A DNA stretch of 64,000 nt, taken from the NCBI GenBank assembly GCA_016490735.1, contig JAEMWC010000388.1:520001-584000 (forward strand). Direction: 5' to 3'. Positions 1 to 10,117 of the stretch are shown here, one piece after another. The notes under the pieces are model-generated. The model saw nothing but the letters and a program-made list of their open reading frames with translations, was not told the DNA's origin and did not search any database. Within the stretch, counting starts at the first letter, position 1. Every line of letters begins with the position of its first letter. Both the position numbers and the translations under genes were made by a program. Source of the DNA: Pachyseris speciosa (taxonomy: Eukaryota; Cnidaria; Anthozoa; Scleractinia; Pachyseridae).

Positions 1-688
1 TGACAATGGCCAAAGTAAAGGCGACGCGGCGCTCGACTTTCGAGTTAACGACAACGGATGGCTTCCCTCTCAGAGTAACGCTTTTCCTTTTCTTTTCCTT
101 TATCAAAAATATCATGATCGACGCGTAGCATCCGATAACCAAGGAATAACTGACTACAAACACCACTAGGACCAAATACGACGTTTCTTTCAGGAAGGGT
201 ACCCGGAAGGAGGCAAACATGATTGCTACGCCCCAAACAACTATCAACATCGTCTTCAAGCCATAGTTCTTCATTATGCGAGCATGGCGCAATGGAAAAA
301 TGACGGCAATGAAACGATCAACACTGATCGCTGCCAGGTGCAACACTGACGCACTGCATGAGAGGTTAGAGGACACCACATAGGCGAGCTCCAGGTTGTC
401 TGCACAGTCGCTAGCAAACGCTTTCTTACCGACGATCGCAACCACTAGTGGCTCGCACACCATCGTGACGATCAAATCGGCTACTGCTAAGCTAACGAGG
501 AGGAAGTTGGAACAGCTACGGAGACGAGGAGTTGTGTACAGGACTGCAGTACAAACCAGGAAGTTTCCAAACGTTCCTATCACGGCTGCGACAGAATTTG
601 CCATCATTAGAGCGACGCCATGCCCCACTGGAAGTGAACAGTCTATTCCGGTAATATTCCCGTTGTATTCCAAAGAGCCGTTACCCAT
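1..688 (-). CDS. Class A (rhodopsin-like) GPCR, copy 1, cut by window edge
   Basis: This is a seven-transmembrane receptor for an unknown ligand at the plasma membrane. The start codon is the complement of 686-688 and the frame stays open to base 1, giving about 229 residues. The same protein is complete at 5437-6336, offset by exactly 5,648 bp with no indel in the overlap. Visible are the TM1 GTFGN motif, TM2 LAVAD, a TM3 DRF in place of DRY, and the TM5 and start-of-TM6 region. Short N-terminal Asn-Gly-Ser/Asn-Ile-Thr sites suggest glycosylation. About ten substitutions separate it from copy 2, all within bases 1-346; bases 347-751 are identical. No stop or frameshift is seen, so it appears functional so far as visible. 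Intronless class A receptors in tandem are common in cnidarians. Receptor subfamily cannot be assigned. Confidence 0.85.
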   Translation of the reverse strand, partial: MGNGSLEYNGNITGIDCSLPVGHGVALMMANSVAAVIGTFGNFLVCTAVLYTTPRLRSCSNFLLVSLAVADLIVTMVCEPLVVAIVGKKAFASDCADNLELAYVVSSNLSCSASVLHLAAISVDRFIAVIFPLRHARIMKNYGLKTMLIVVWGVAIMFASFRVPFLKETSYLVLVVFVVSYSLVIGCYASIMIFLIKEKKRKSVTLRGKPSVVVNSKVERRVAFTLAIV

Positions 689-1095
689 TGTTGGTCAGTT
701 GAAGAGCGGGCAAAACTCTATTTCCGCATGAAATGGCTTTACGAGCCACAGTTTGTTATTATTGCGTGCCTATAAGCGGCTTTAGCACTTCTCTGAATTT
801 AGGAGACTTTCTGTGTTTCTGGCGGCTTGCGATGCGAAATGAAAAGTGAAGTAGTACAAAATTGGAAATATAAGAGCGGTGGAGCAACGCCGCCACAAAT
901 TCCAAGAAAGACAGCTGGAAAGAAAGGATGTGTTCGAGTCCCACTAGTCACATGAGCCTGGAATAGCTTACCGTGGGCAGTTCGAATCTCCGTATGCTAA
1001 TTTTTCTTGAAGAGTTTCAGGTGGCGCTTAAGATAGTTTCAGAAGAAGTACACTCAATCTAGACAAAGGAAAATCATTCTGTTTATGTCTACGAC
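1..1095. repeat. Tandem segmental duplication, left copy
   Basis: Bases 1 to about 1095 repeat at 5649 to about 6700. The block covers the receptor, its 5' flank and about 400 bp upstream. The flank of the right copy has a deletion of roughly 35 bp relative to 867-905. Beyond about 1095 and 6700 the two sequences become unrelated, which sets the duplication edge. Confidence 0.85.
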
Positions 1096-2450
1096 GTTCG
1101 TTCGTGAGTGGTCATATGAGCGTGAAATTCTTTACAGAAAATGACGTTGTGTAAGAGATAAGGGTCAGTCGGCTTGACACTCCCTCAGTGATATGTGACA
1201 ACAGGGGATCGTTTCTCAAAACATCCGAAGAGTTTTCGGTCCTGGAATGTACGCTTCCTATTGGTGGTAGGTTTGCGAGCAAATTTAGCCCAAAGTGTTT
1301 ATTAATCTTATAATTCTCTTAACGTTTTCTCCTTCAAAATTATTCAGAATCTAATCTCTCGTTCTAAATACACATTGCGCCCGTAAATTTGTATATTGGG
1401 CCCGAAATCGTCTTCCGGAGGTTTGTTTGACGTACAAAAAAGTATTTATAAGGAGGCGGCCTTGTAGTTATGAGGAGTGGAGGAGATCGTAAAGTAGAGT
1501 TCAGGGGTACCCAATGAGCCAAATCAACCAAAAGCTATAGAAAGGTACTTTATGAATGGCACTGTTTAAAGTTATTTTTTCAATAGCTAGAAGAATTTAA
1601 TCTATTCGGATTCCTCAGCTGAAATTTTGATTGCCCGAAAATGTTAGGGAACAATATCTCCTTTCGTAAAATGCTAGCTGAAATGAACTTTCAACGAACT
1701 TTCTAAGGAACTATTATCTTTCTGAAAATGCTAGCTGACGTTTTTGACTGCCAAAAACAGCAATTACGATCCTTCCGAAGAACTCAGGGGCTATCAGGAT
1801 ATCCCCACTACGAATCTTTTAGGCCATGTTTCAGTTACGAAAATCCGAGTGCACTCTTTAATCAACGCCGAAAGCCCAAGGCGAACTACCCTCCATCGAA
1901 CAGATATCTACCGAAACTTATCGTGGGTGCCCCTGAGAGTTCCACTTTAATCAATACACCCCCACTACTACAGATCTCGAACGGCAAATTTTCCCTTTTG
2001 AAGCTATTTGGTTCCATTCTTTACATGTGGAAAGAAATTTATTTCGTTCCTAATTAAACCATGATCTTAAATGTTATGCCGCGACTGTCATTTGATGTTA
2101 TGGTCGAGAACAAAACAAAGAAGAAATGCATTTAGTTTTTCATTTTGGGCGCTTCAACACTTCCACAGGGCCTTTCCTCCTGACCACTTCATGTTCTACG
2201 AATGGTTAATGAAAGCGTGATGTGATTTATTCTATATCCTCACTTGCATACTTTTAAAAGGGATTCTAAATTCTCCTAACAGGAGTGCAGTCGCTGATAG
2301 CTTCAAACGAGCCGTAAGTAATTTGACTATCTAATCTTCTGCAACAACAAAACACTATGGTAAAATGGGTTACTTATTTAGTAACTCAACTATTTAAATG
2401 GTGTTATGTGTATTGTCCAACTTCTACTTGCTGTGTACTATGTAAATGCT
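1096..2450. other. Intergenic, no gene recognised
   Basis: I see no supported gene. A 109-codon frame at 1728-2057 has no family resemblance. Short internal repeats of the motif AAAATGCTAGCTGA occur near 1667-1740, so part of this is probably decayed repeat. Confidence 0.5.
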
Positions 2451-2895
2451 ATAATAATAATAATAATATATCACATTTATATTGCGCATTTTCTATGCAA
2501 TATTCAAATGCGCATTACAACACTGGCCGGGGGACTTTGCCAGACTGCTTATAACGCAGTTTACAATTAATGAAGATGAGTTATGAGTGCCCCCGTAATG
2601 TAAATATCAAATTAAGACAGACACTAGGGGTGGTCACTGCCAGAGTTTTGTTGCGTCCCTAGTGGTTCTTTTACGTCCCACAGAATCAGAGAATTATGAA
2701 GAGTTGTGAGACGGGGCCTACGGTTTATCGTCCTTATCCGAGAAGACTAGAAAGTCTAACCGTTTGTAGATGTCATTACAAAGGCAGCACTTTCTCCTCA
2801 ATTATTTAAAGACCCTGAGTGTTGGTCCGGCCGGGGTTCGAACCCACGACCTCCCGCACGGTAGTCCGGTGCTCTACCACTGAGCTAACCGGTGC
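2451..2895 (-). repeat. tRNA-derived SINE with conserved-type central region
   Basis: Read on the minus strand, the element opens with a tRNA-like head (A box TTAGCTCAGTGGTAGAGC, B box GGTTCGAACCC). A body follows with the run CGGATAAGGACGATAAACC and then GTGGGACGTAAAAGAACC, which resembles central domains shared by SINEs across many animal phyla. The 3' tail contains paired GCGCATTT and AAATGCGC arms and ends in (TTA)n. The tRNA acceptor and anticodon stems do not pair, so it is a retroposon and not a working tRNA gene. The exact SINE superfamily name is not certain. Confidence 0.75.
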
Positions 2896-3062
2896 TCTGA
2901 GCTTCAGCTGATGACATCTATGTAATGGGAAACCCTTACAGATTAATACTGTAGATGTATATGTACGACTCCTGTTGGGAGAACTCCAACCTCTGGGAGA
3001 ACTCGGAATTCTTTTTTTCGGAGCATGCGTGCCACAGTCTAAAAAAAATCACATTTTTCAAT

Positions 3063-3427
3063 TAGAGCAGTTTTCAATTGAGTTTCGTCAAAACTAGCCT
3101 CCCACTCAGTCGTTTTTAGGGGACTCGTATTTCACCTCCTCCCCGCTAGTGGGGAGGAGGTGAAATACGAGTCCCCTAAATACGACTGCGTGGGAGGCTA
3201 TGTCAAAACAAACCCAACGCAGTTACTCTGGCCAATCACAACAGAACCGAACAGTGCAGCGAACCAATCAGAATTCGAAGCAATTAGATGTATCAGGCGC
3301 AAAGCGCAGGAAAATGGCCCCGTGCAATTCGTGATTGGTTTTGGTTTTGTTTCTCATTGGTTGAGAAAGTGGCGCGACTTTTGAACGAGAAGTGCTTTCG
3401 ACACTCAGTTGAAAACCGCTCGATGGA
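3063..3427. mobile_element. MITE-like element with GAGCAGTTTTCAA ends
   Basis: The left end GAGCAGTTTTCAATTGAGT near 3065 matches the complement of the right end near 3397-3419 (ACTCAGTTGAAAACCGCTC). The interior carries repeated CCAATCA/TGATTGG words. No coding capacity is present. It is interrupted near its left end by the 3095-3200 hairpin element. Confidence 0.65.
3095..3200. mobile_element. Near-perfect hairpin TIR element, TAGCCTCC ends
   Basis: The arms at 3095-3148 and 3149-3200 are almost perfectly complementary around a GCTAG centre. The termini are TAGCCTCCC and GGGAGGCTA. The flank GTCAAAAC is found on both sides (3087-3094 and 3202-3209), a probable 8-bp target duplication with one extra base at the right end. 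It is inserted inside the 3063-3427 MITE and is a member of the family at 32203, 38309 and 43799. Confidence 0.75.
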
Positions 3428-4254
3428 GATGTTTCGCCGCGAACCCTTTAAATTCCAGCTCGCAGTCGTGTTGACTTTTGTTGTTTCACCTGGAGAACGG
3501 GAGATTCACCATAGCAACGAGATTTGTAGCTTTTCCTTCGTTTTGGAGTTACTTTCGGAATGAGAAAAATCGGAAAAGGGAGGCATTTACTCATTTACCC
3601 GTGAAGATTTGCTGCATTGATCGAACACTAGGACCCCGAGATGCAAAGAATTGTCTTCAATTTAGTAATTAATACTCAGTGAAAGAATTAGTAGGAAGTA
3701 TTTAGCGGAAAAGTCGCTGAAATGACATTGTGGTAACTCTTACGAATAAGACTTCACCAAGGGAATGAGTAGAAGGAAAACACGGAAGTGGGTAACTTGA
3801 ATAGCCATCAAAGAACATCACGCTATAAATTCCTTAATTGAAGGGCCATAAACTCGGCGTTTTCGCCAACCTCACTCTCTTTAGTCCCCTCTCACCGTTC
3901 CCCAAGGTTCAGTCATACGAAGTTCTCAAAGCAGCCGCGGTTTTTTTCGCCCACTTTTAGGTCGTCATTCCAGGGTAACTCATGAAAGCATAGTTAATAG
4001 AGGGAAATGGTTATGAAACCTAGGAAAGTTCTTTGTTATATGTTTTTGCTATTATGGGGATTGACCGTGCACAAATAACAATAGGCGGTTACGCGTGTTC
4101 ATGCAACTAACCACTAGAAACATTGCGATTATGTAATTCATACATAGTACATGAGTGCAAAACAAAAGATGTGCAGGGTCATGGACCTTCCAACATAAAC
4201 CGTGGCCTTTTTTTTTTGTTCCTTTGATGTTTCCCTCTATTATAATAATAATAA
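3428..4254. other. Intergenic, nothing recognised
   Basis: I see no gene, RNA gene or clear repeat here. Confidence 0.4.
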
Positions 4255-4397
4255 TATCATCATCATCATCATCATCATCATTTAGAACTTATATAGCGCA
4301 TTTTCCATGTGTATATGATCAAATGCGCTTTACAAGCAGATGAAATTGGAATTTGGAAATGTTGGTTTTTGTGGAGAGGGGAAAACCGGAGAACCCG

Positions 4398-4441
<44 letters not shown>

Positions 4442-4535
4442 AACCCACATATGACGTCGACTCCGGGAATCGAACCCGGGCCACATTGGTGGAAGGCGAG
4501 TGCTCTCACCACTGCGCCATCCCTGCTCCCCGCTT
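4255..4535 (-). repeat. tRNA-derived SINE with (ATG)n tail
   Basis: On the minus strand the head GATGGCGCAGTGGTGAGAGC (A box) and GGGTTCGATTCCC (B box) starts near 4535. A body follows with TCTCCGGGTTCTCCGGTTTT, then a tail holding AAAGCGCATTT and AAATGCGCTATATAAG, then (ATG)n/(ATT)n at 4240-4280. The GCGC tail resembles the one at 2451-2560 although the heads differ, which suggests a shared partner LINE. A related copy lies at 29692-30000. Confidence 0.8.
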
Positions 4536-5436
4536 AACTATAATGAAAGGCTTACCTCAATCAGGCCATTTAAGGAGGACGTACTTGTAGTGTTTCTTTC
4601 AATTTACACCGAAATTTCAATAATCGAGGCACCAAACGTTTCGGATCAAACTGATACTGTATAGACAGGTATGTCTACAGATATAGGTGTTGTTTAATAT
4701 CCGTTTATTCTTGGAAGTCGTTGAACTAAAATAGCCTTTTACGACTCTGCCGAGTCCCTATATACAAGTTACACACAGCCACAGCCACTGGCTTAAATTA
4801 ACTGTGATTCATGGTCTCCTTCAGTCGCTAGATAGGAGTATTTAAGGTCGGCAAGGTCGTTATAAAGAACGGAACAGTGCTACGTGCACTGACAAACAAA
4901 GCAGCTGGTATCGCGAAAATTCCAATGTTTTTTATGAGGAATTAAAAAACCAAAGTGTTAGCCTTTGGAACCTTTTGTTAATATTTCAGGCGTTACGTAT
5001 ACAAACAAGCTAATGAAAGGTACAGGCGGAGACAAGAAAAGCCTGATACCCAGTAACGGGAGAAAGCCTCAAGTTTCCATCTCCGGTGTCGTTTTGTAAA
5101 TATTTAGATTAAATGTTTGTACAATGGGTCTAGTTTCCCTTGTTGACTTACACTGTGTCGCCAGGGGTCACCGATCAGGCTATCAACAGCATAATAAAAC
5201 TAGCAGGGTGCCAATCGTTCTCACACTGTAGGCTATATTTGCTTTGAAAACCTTATCTACAAAAACTCAGTAAAAATAACTGAAAGGCAGTCAAGTTTAA
5301 AAGAAGTTTCCCTGCTTATCTTACAGTGTAAAGGCCCGTTTTAACTGTTTCAACATTTGTTTCAACATTCGTTCAACATTTTGCCGAATTAAAAGTTAAA
5401 ACCATTTAAACGAGCCTTTACACGAGCGAAGCACAC
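4536..5436. other. Intergenic, 3' flank of GPCR copy 2
   Basis: No gene is recognised. The segment presumably holds the 3' untranslated region of the minus-strand receptor; I could not fix its polyadenylation site. Confidence 0.4.
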
Positions 5437-6336
5437 TTACACACAGCGAAGCATCCTGCGGCATATCAAAGCGAAAGCGTCTCTGAAGTCGCGAATTTTT
5501 GCGCTGTAAATGAGAAAGTTAACAGCTGAGTTGGACAGAGCTAAAGTTCTGATCCACATGTACGCGGTTCCATGCATTTTCACGAGCGATTTCCCAGAAG
5601 CGAAGAAAACAACGATCATTGGAAGCCAGAATGCTGTAAATACACCAATGACAATGGCCAAAGTAAAGGCGACGCGGCGCTCGACTTTCGAGTTAACGAC
5701 AACGGATGGCTTCCCTCTCAGAGTAACGCTTTTCTTTTTCTTTTCCTTTATCAAAAATATCATAATCGACGCGTAGCATCCAATAACCAAGGAATAACTG
5801 ACTACAAACAGCACTAGGACCAAATACGACGTTTCTTTCAGGAAGGGTACCCGGAAAGAAGCAAACACGATTGCTACACTCCAAACAACTATCAACATCG
5901 TCTTCAAGCCATAGTTCTTCATTATGCGAGCATGGCGCAATGGAAAAATGACGGCAATGAAACGATCAACACTGATCGCTGCCATGTGCAACACTGACGC
6001 ACTGCATGAGAGGTTAGAGGACACCACATAGGCGAGCTCCAGGTTGTCTGCACAGTCGCTAGCAAACGCTTTCTTACCGACGATCGCAACCACTAGTGGC
6101 TCGCACACCATCGTGACGATCAAATCGGCTACTGCTAAGCTAACGAGGAGGAAGTTGGAACAGCTACGGAGACGAGGAGTTGTGTACAGGACTGCAGTAC
6201 AAACCAGGAAGTTTCCAAACGTTCCTATCACGGCTGCGACAGAATTTGCCATCATTAGAGCGACGCCATGCCCCACTGGAAGTGAACAGTCTATTCCGGT
6301 AATATTCCCGTTGTATTCCAAAGAGCCGTTACCCAT
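5437..6336 (-). CDS. Class A (rhodopsin-like) GPCR, copy 2, complete
   Basis: This is an intronless 299-residue seven-transmembrane receptor. In order: short N-terminus with two likely N-glycosylation sites; TM1 with GTFGN (about residues 38-42); TM2 with LAVADL; a cysteine in the second extracellular region; TM3 ending VDRF, a variant of DRY; TM5; basic intracellular loop 3 (KEKKKKS); TM6 with FWLP, a variant of CWxP; TM7 with NSAVNFLIY, where the usual NPxxY proline is replaced. The C-terminal tail is very short with cysteines suited to palmitoylation. These motifs place it in class A, and the short loops and DRF/NSxxNxxIY variants recall cnidarian-expanded receptors, but no ligand class can be given. 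It is the intact partner of copy 1. Confidence 0.9.
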   Translation of the reverse strand: MGNGSLEYNGNITGIDCSLPVGHGVALMMANSVAAVIGTFGNFLVCTAVLYTTPRLRSCSNFLLVSLAVADLIVTMVCEPLVVAIVGKKAFASDCADNLELAYVVSSNLSCSASVLHMAAISVDRFIAVIFPLRHARIMKNYGLKTMLIVVWSVAIVFASFRVPFLKETSYLVLVLFVVSYSLVIGCYASIMIFLIKEKKKKSVTLRGKPSVVVNSKVERRVAFTLAIVIGVFTAFWLPMIVVFFASGKSLVKMHGTAYMWIRTLALSNSAVNFLIYSAKIRDFRDAFALICRRMLRCV

Positions 6337-6700
6337 TGTTGGTCAGTTGAAGAGCGGGCAAAACTCTATTTCCGCATGAAATGGCTTTACGAGCCACAGT
6401 CTGTTATTATTGCGTGCCTATAAGCGGCTTTAGCACTTCTCTGAATTTAGGAGACTTTCTGTGTTTCTGGCGGCTTGCGATGCGAAATGAAAAGTGAAGT
6501 AGTACAAAATTGGGAATGTAAGCCAAGAAAGAAAGGATGTGTTCGAGTCCCACTAGTCACATGACCCTGGAATAGCTTATCATCCCCGTATGCTAAGTTT
6601 TCTTGAAGGGTTTCAGGTGGTGCTTAAGAAGATATAGTTCGAGGAAATAATAAACTCAATCTAGAAAAAGGAAAATCATTCTCTTTATGGCTATGACGTG
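5649..6700. repeat. Tandem segmental duplication, right copy
   Basis: This is the right copy of the block described at 1-1095. It extends through the receptor upstream flank and stops near 6700, where the composite repeat field begins. Confidence 0.85.
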
Positions 6701-6962
6701 CTTCTATGCAAACTCTTTCCGAATACCGTCAAACCACATTGTGCCTTATCTCTGAAAGGTGCTGTCAACGAGTCAAATGACAAAGAACAAGAAATTCTCA
6801 CAGAATTTGTAAGCGGCCTTTTTGACCATCCGAGCCAGATCAATACATAGGATATAGTTCCAGTCGATCGTAATTCAATGTTTGTTGAAGTTTGCATGAC
6901 AGACGATTCGTGACTCCGAATGATGAAGACGTTTAAATTTCGATGTGCTGTATACGGAATGT

Positions 6963-7032
6963 TTACTGGCTTAGTGGTTTAGTGCGTTGTCTTCTTTCTG
7001 TAGCAGTGCGGCCCGTGGTTCAATTCCCCACG
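6963..7032 (+). repeat. Degenerate tRNA-like head in composite repeat
   Basis: An A-box-like TGGCTTAGTGG and a B-box-like GTGGTTCAATTCCC are spaced as in a tRNA gene and followed within 15 bp by long T runs. Stems do not pair well. It heads one unit of the 6.7-11.6 kb repeat field. Confidence 0.5.
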
Positions 7033-7155
7033 TTATCAAGTTTTTTTTTCTTTGATCTGTTTTTTTTTTTTTTTTTTTCTATTCCTTTTCACTTGATTTT
7101 CTTTTTCCTTTTGTCATCGCTTAAATTGTAAGCTGGTTTTGCAATTTAACACGGA

Positions 7156-8470
7156 AAAATGGTGAACCGATTCTATGGATATTCACTACTCGAAATACCA
7201 ACGCCAACTTCCGATTAAGCTTGACAAAATACTGGCACTTCGATTTAACAATTTGAAAGAAAGCGAAGAATTTGGTATAAACCGGCGTCTTAGATCCGTT
7301 GACCAGTTTCTCGAAGATAACCGATATCTCCAACAGTGAAAAGAAAGCTACGTTGTTGGTTTGATTTCCGGTATTGCACCATCACTAGTACTTAGTCCAC
7401 CACTCGGTCAATACTTGTTTAGCGTCAAAAACCGGGTCAGGAAACGCTCTAATAAATTCGATTCCTATAAGAGGTACGTTGGAGGAATTCAATTCTGACT
7501 AAACATTTCTTTTAGAAAGGCTTTCGCGATTTCTCACTCTGGCCCCTAAATAAAGATTTTTGTGCAAGAGCCTTTCAATTTGCGTGAATTAGTTGACCGT
7601 GAACTAACTCGAAACATCGCTTCGTATTCTATGGCCCCTTCTTTTTCTTAACAATAACAAACAGTTCAATCTTGAAATACACAATAGTTTGCTCTCTCTT
7701 GTGGTGTAAAAGTTAATCCTTAACAAGAAAATACAACGTGAGTACGATACTTTTCAAGTTCGGGTAAAGTTGTATACCAACCTGTATACCGGAAACGCAT
7801 TTAAGGCCGTTGTCGTATGCTAAAATTGCTACTCACTCGTAGAGAAATGGCAGTTTTATTTTACGGTCAACGCAAAAATGGTTTCGGAATTCGAATAGCA
7901 CAAAGATATAAAAATTATTGTAAAGCGATAAGTATAAAGCGAGATACAAATTTTTATGCACCCAACAAATTTCACTGAAAAATTTAATGAGATGTTTGAG
8001 GTTACGCTAATTTTAACACGTCCAAAAATAACTCGTTTTGAATATTTAATAAGCTGTTTGCGGTTTAGCTACGCATGAAAGTATAAAAGTTGGCTAATTC
8101 CTAAGGAATTGTTACACCTGAAGAATATAACAGGTAAAAAAAATGTTATCTCTCTGTCTAACGTGTATTCGGCGTTAAACAAATTATTTTTGAAGATCTT
8201 TAATATTCTTTGCGTGTTTTGTGCGGTTTGGTTTATCAAGCCGTATAACTTAATTTTTCTTGCGATTCAGTCAAACCTTTTCAATATGTTGCTGAAAACC
8301 GATCAAAAGAAACGCTCTCAATTAAATTCCTTTGCGATGAAATGTATATTGAAGTAATTCAATTCCGGCTAAACATTTCTTTTGCAAAGGCTAAACGATT
8401 CGTGACTTTGGTGACCACTCACGTTAATTATTACAAAATTCTCTATCGAAGGTAACTGATGAGCAAGTGG
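7156..8470. repeat. Long direct repeat, copy A
   Basis: About 1.3 kb starting at ATGGTGAACCGATTC recurs at 10118-11395 with high identity and small indels. No protein frame is conserved between the copies. The 3' end of each copy runs straight into a tRNA-like head (8461 and 11387). Confidence 0.8.
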
Positions 8471-8535
8471 CGCAATCGCATGAGGTGCAGACTATGGCGA
8501 TGAGATCTGATGGTCGCGCGTTCCAAGTCATGTCA
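8461..8535 (+). repeat. Degenerate tRNA-like head
   Basis: The A-box-like AGTGGCGCAATCG and the B-box-like GGTCGCGCGTTCCAAG match the start and T arm of a tRNA, with an expanded and disrupted anticodon region. The same unit recurs at 11387. Confidence 0.5.
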
Positions 8536-8796
8536 CCGGGTAGTAAACAGTTTATTGATTTACTTGTCTCTGGCCGAGAGGAGTACGGGGCAAGTGACGG
8601 ACGAAACGACGAGAAACAAGAAATTCTGCGAGAATTAGAAGCTGCCTTTTTGACCACCCGAGCCGGATTAATGCACAGGATAAGTTCAAGTTGATCGTAA
8701 TTCAATTTTTGTCACCTTTCAGTTGGCAGGACAGTCAATTCCTCACTCCGAATGATTAAGAATTTAAAATTCAATTGCGCGTGTAAGGAAGCTTTT

Positions 8797-8870
8797 GGTG
8801 GCCTAATGGCTCCGTGCGCTCTTTTCGTACTATAATGACAGCTTAGGGTCGGTGGTTCAAGCCTCAACAG
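8797..8870 (+). repeat. Degenerate tRNA-like head before T-rich tract
   Basis: An A-box-like TGGCCTAATGGC and a B-box-like GTCGGTGGTTCAAGCC are followed by the same T-rich tract seen after 7032, so this is a second copy of that module. Confidence 0.45.
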
Positions 8871-8875
8871 AGTGA

Positions 8876-9310
8876 AGTTTTTTTTTCTTTGATCTCTTTT
8901 TTTTTTTCTATTCCTTTTCACTTGTTTTTCTTTTTTCTTTTGTCAACGCTTAAACTGTAAACCTATTTTGCAATTTAACACGGAAAAGTACTCAACCGAT
9001 TCTCTGGATATTCACTACGCGAGAAACCAAGGCCAGCTGAAGCTTGACAAAACACTGGCACTTCGATTTGTTTGACAATTTCAAAGAAAGCGAACAATTT
9101 GGTATAAATCTGAGTCTTCGATCCGTTGACCAGTTTCTCGACGATAACCGATATCTCAACAGAGCTGTATTTCACTTCCGGTATTACACCATCACTAGTA
9201 CTTCCGGTATTGCACCATCACTAACTCGGTCAATATTTGTTTATCTTCAAAACCGGGTCACGAACAATCTCGTTACATGTAAAGTAAATTCAGTGAAAGT
9301 TATGGACTTT
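8876..9310. repeat. Partial third copy of T-rich module and body
   Basis: The T-rich tract, the AATTTAACACGGAAAA word and the following body match 7040-7420 with deletions. It marks a third, shorter repeat unit. Confidence 0.65.
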
Positions 9311-9900
9311 ATTTAAGATTTCATAGGGCTTATAAATTATTTTAAACGTTGTTACAATTTATCATTCCGGAAAAGAAACACAAATGCCCAAAGATTTTGT
9401 TTAAAACAAATGCATTGTGAAACGAAAATAACCATAAACAGGGCACAGTTTCAAAACTATAATATCTGTCCAATCAGAAGTGCCCGTTCCCACGAGTGAA
9501 ACAGACAAGAAACATAACTTACACGCAATATCGGGAAAGCAAGCGTAATGCTACTCTTGGTGCCATTTAGTCAATTAAAGTTTATACTGTTTACATTATT
9601 ACGCGAAGTTTAGATACAACGACGCGAGCATCAAGAAAATAATTATAATCACGCAAAATAAAACCTGACACCTTTCTTACCTTCATTCCATACCCAATCA
9701 TCGTTGTTCTGAAATACTGCTCAAAACAAACGCTCTCAAATAAATATCTTTCGTTATGGGGATGTACATTGGAGTAATTCAATTCTGAGAAAACATTTCT
9801 TTTCTCTGTAACCCTTGGGCAGCGAAACGGATTTTAAAGAGACGATGCGTGACCAACCTAATGACTTTATTTACTACAAAATTCCCTAGTCACCGCAAGA

Positions 9901-9970
9901 GATGTCTCATTAGCGCAGTCGGATAAGGGGCCGAGTTAGGAATTGAAGGTCGCGAGTTCAAACTCAGAAC
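9901..9970 (+). repeat. Degenerate tRNA-like head
   Basis: ATTAGCGCAGTCGGATAAGG (A-box-like) and GGTCGCGAGTTCAAACTC (B-box-like) are the best preserved promoter boxes of this field. The acceptor stem is not preserved. The left flank AAAATTC(T/C)CTAGT is shared with the heads at 8461 and 11387. Confidence 0.5.
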
Positions 9971-10117
9971 CGGTATTATTAAATTATTTCTTTACTTATA
10001 TCATTGTTTCTTCCTCTGGCCGAGAGGGGCAGAGGAAGAAAAATCGTCGCTAAGCGACGGCCGCTTAAAAAAGGGTAATGCAAGAAGCGGCTCGTCGCCA
10101 TAGCGACGGCCGCTTAA

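Noticed and set aside
396..6379. Plus-strand 111-codon frames at 396-731 and 6044-6379
   Set aside because: Antisense shadows of the GPCR genes; their identity only reflects the identical DNA.
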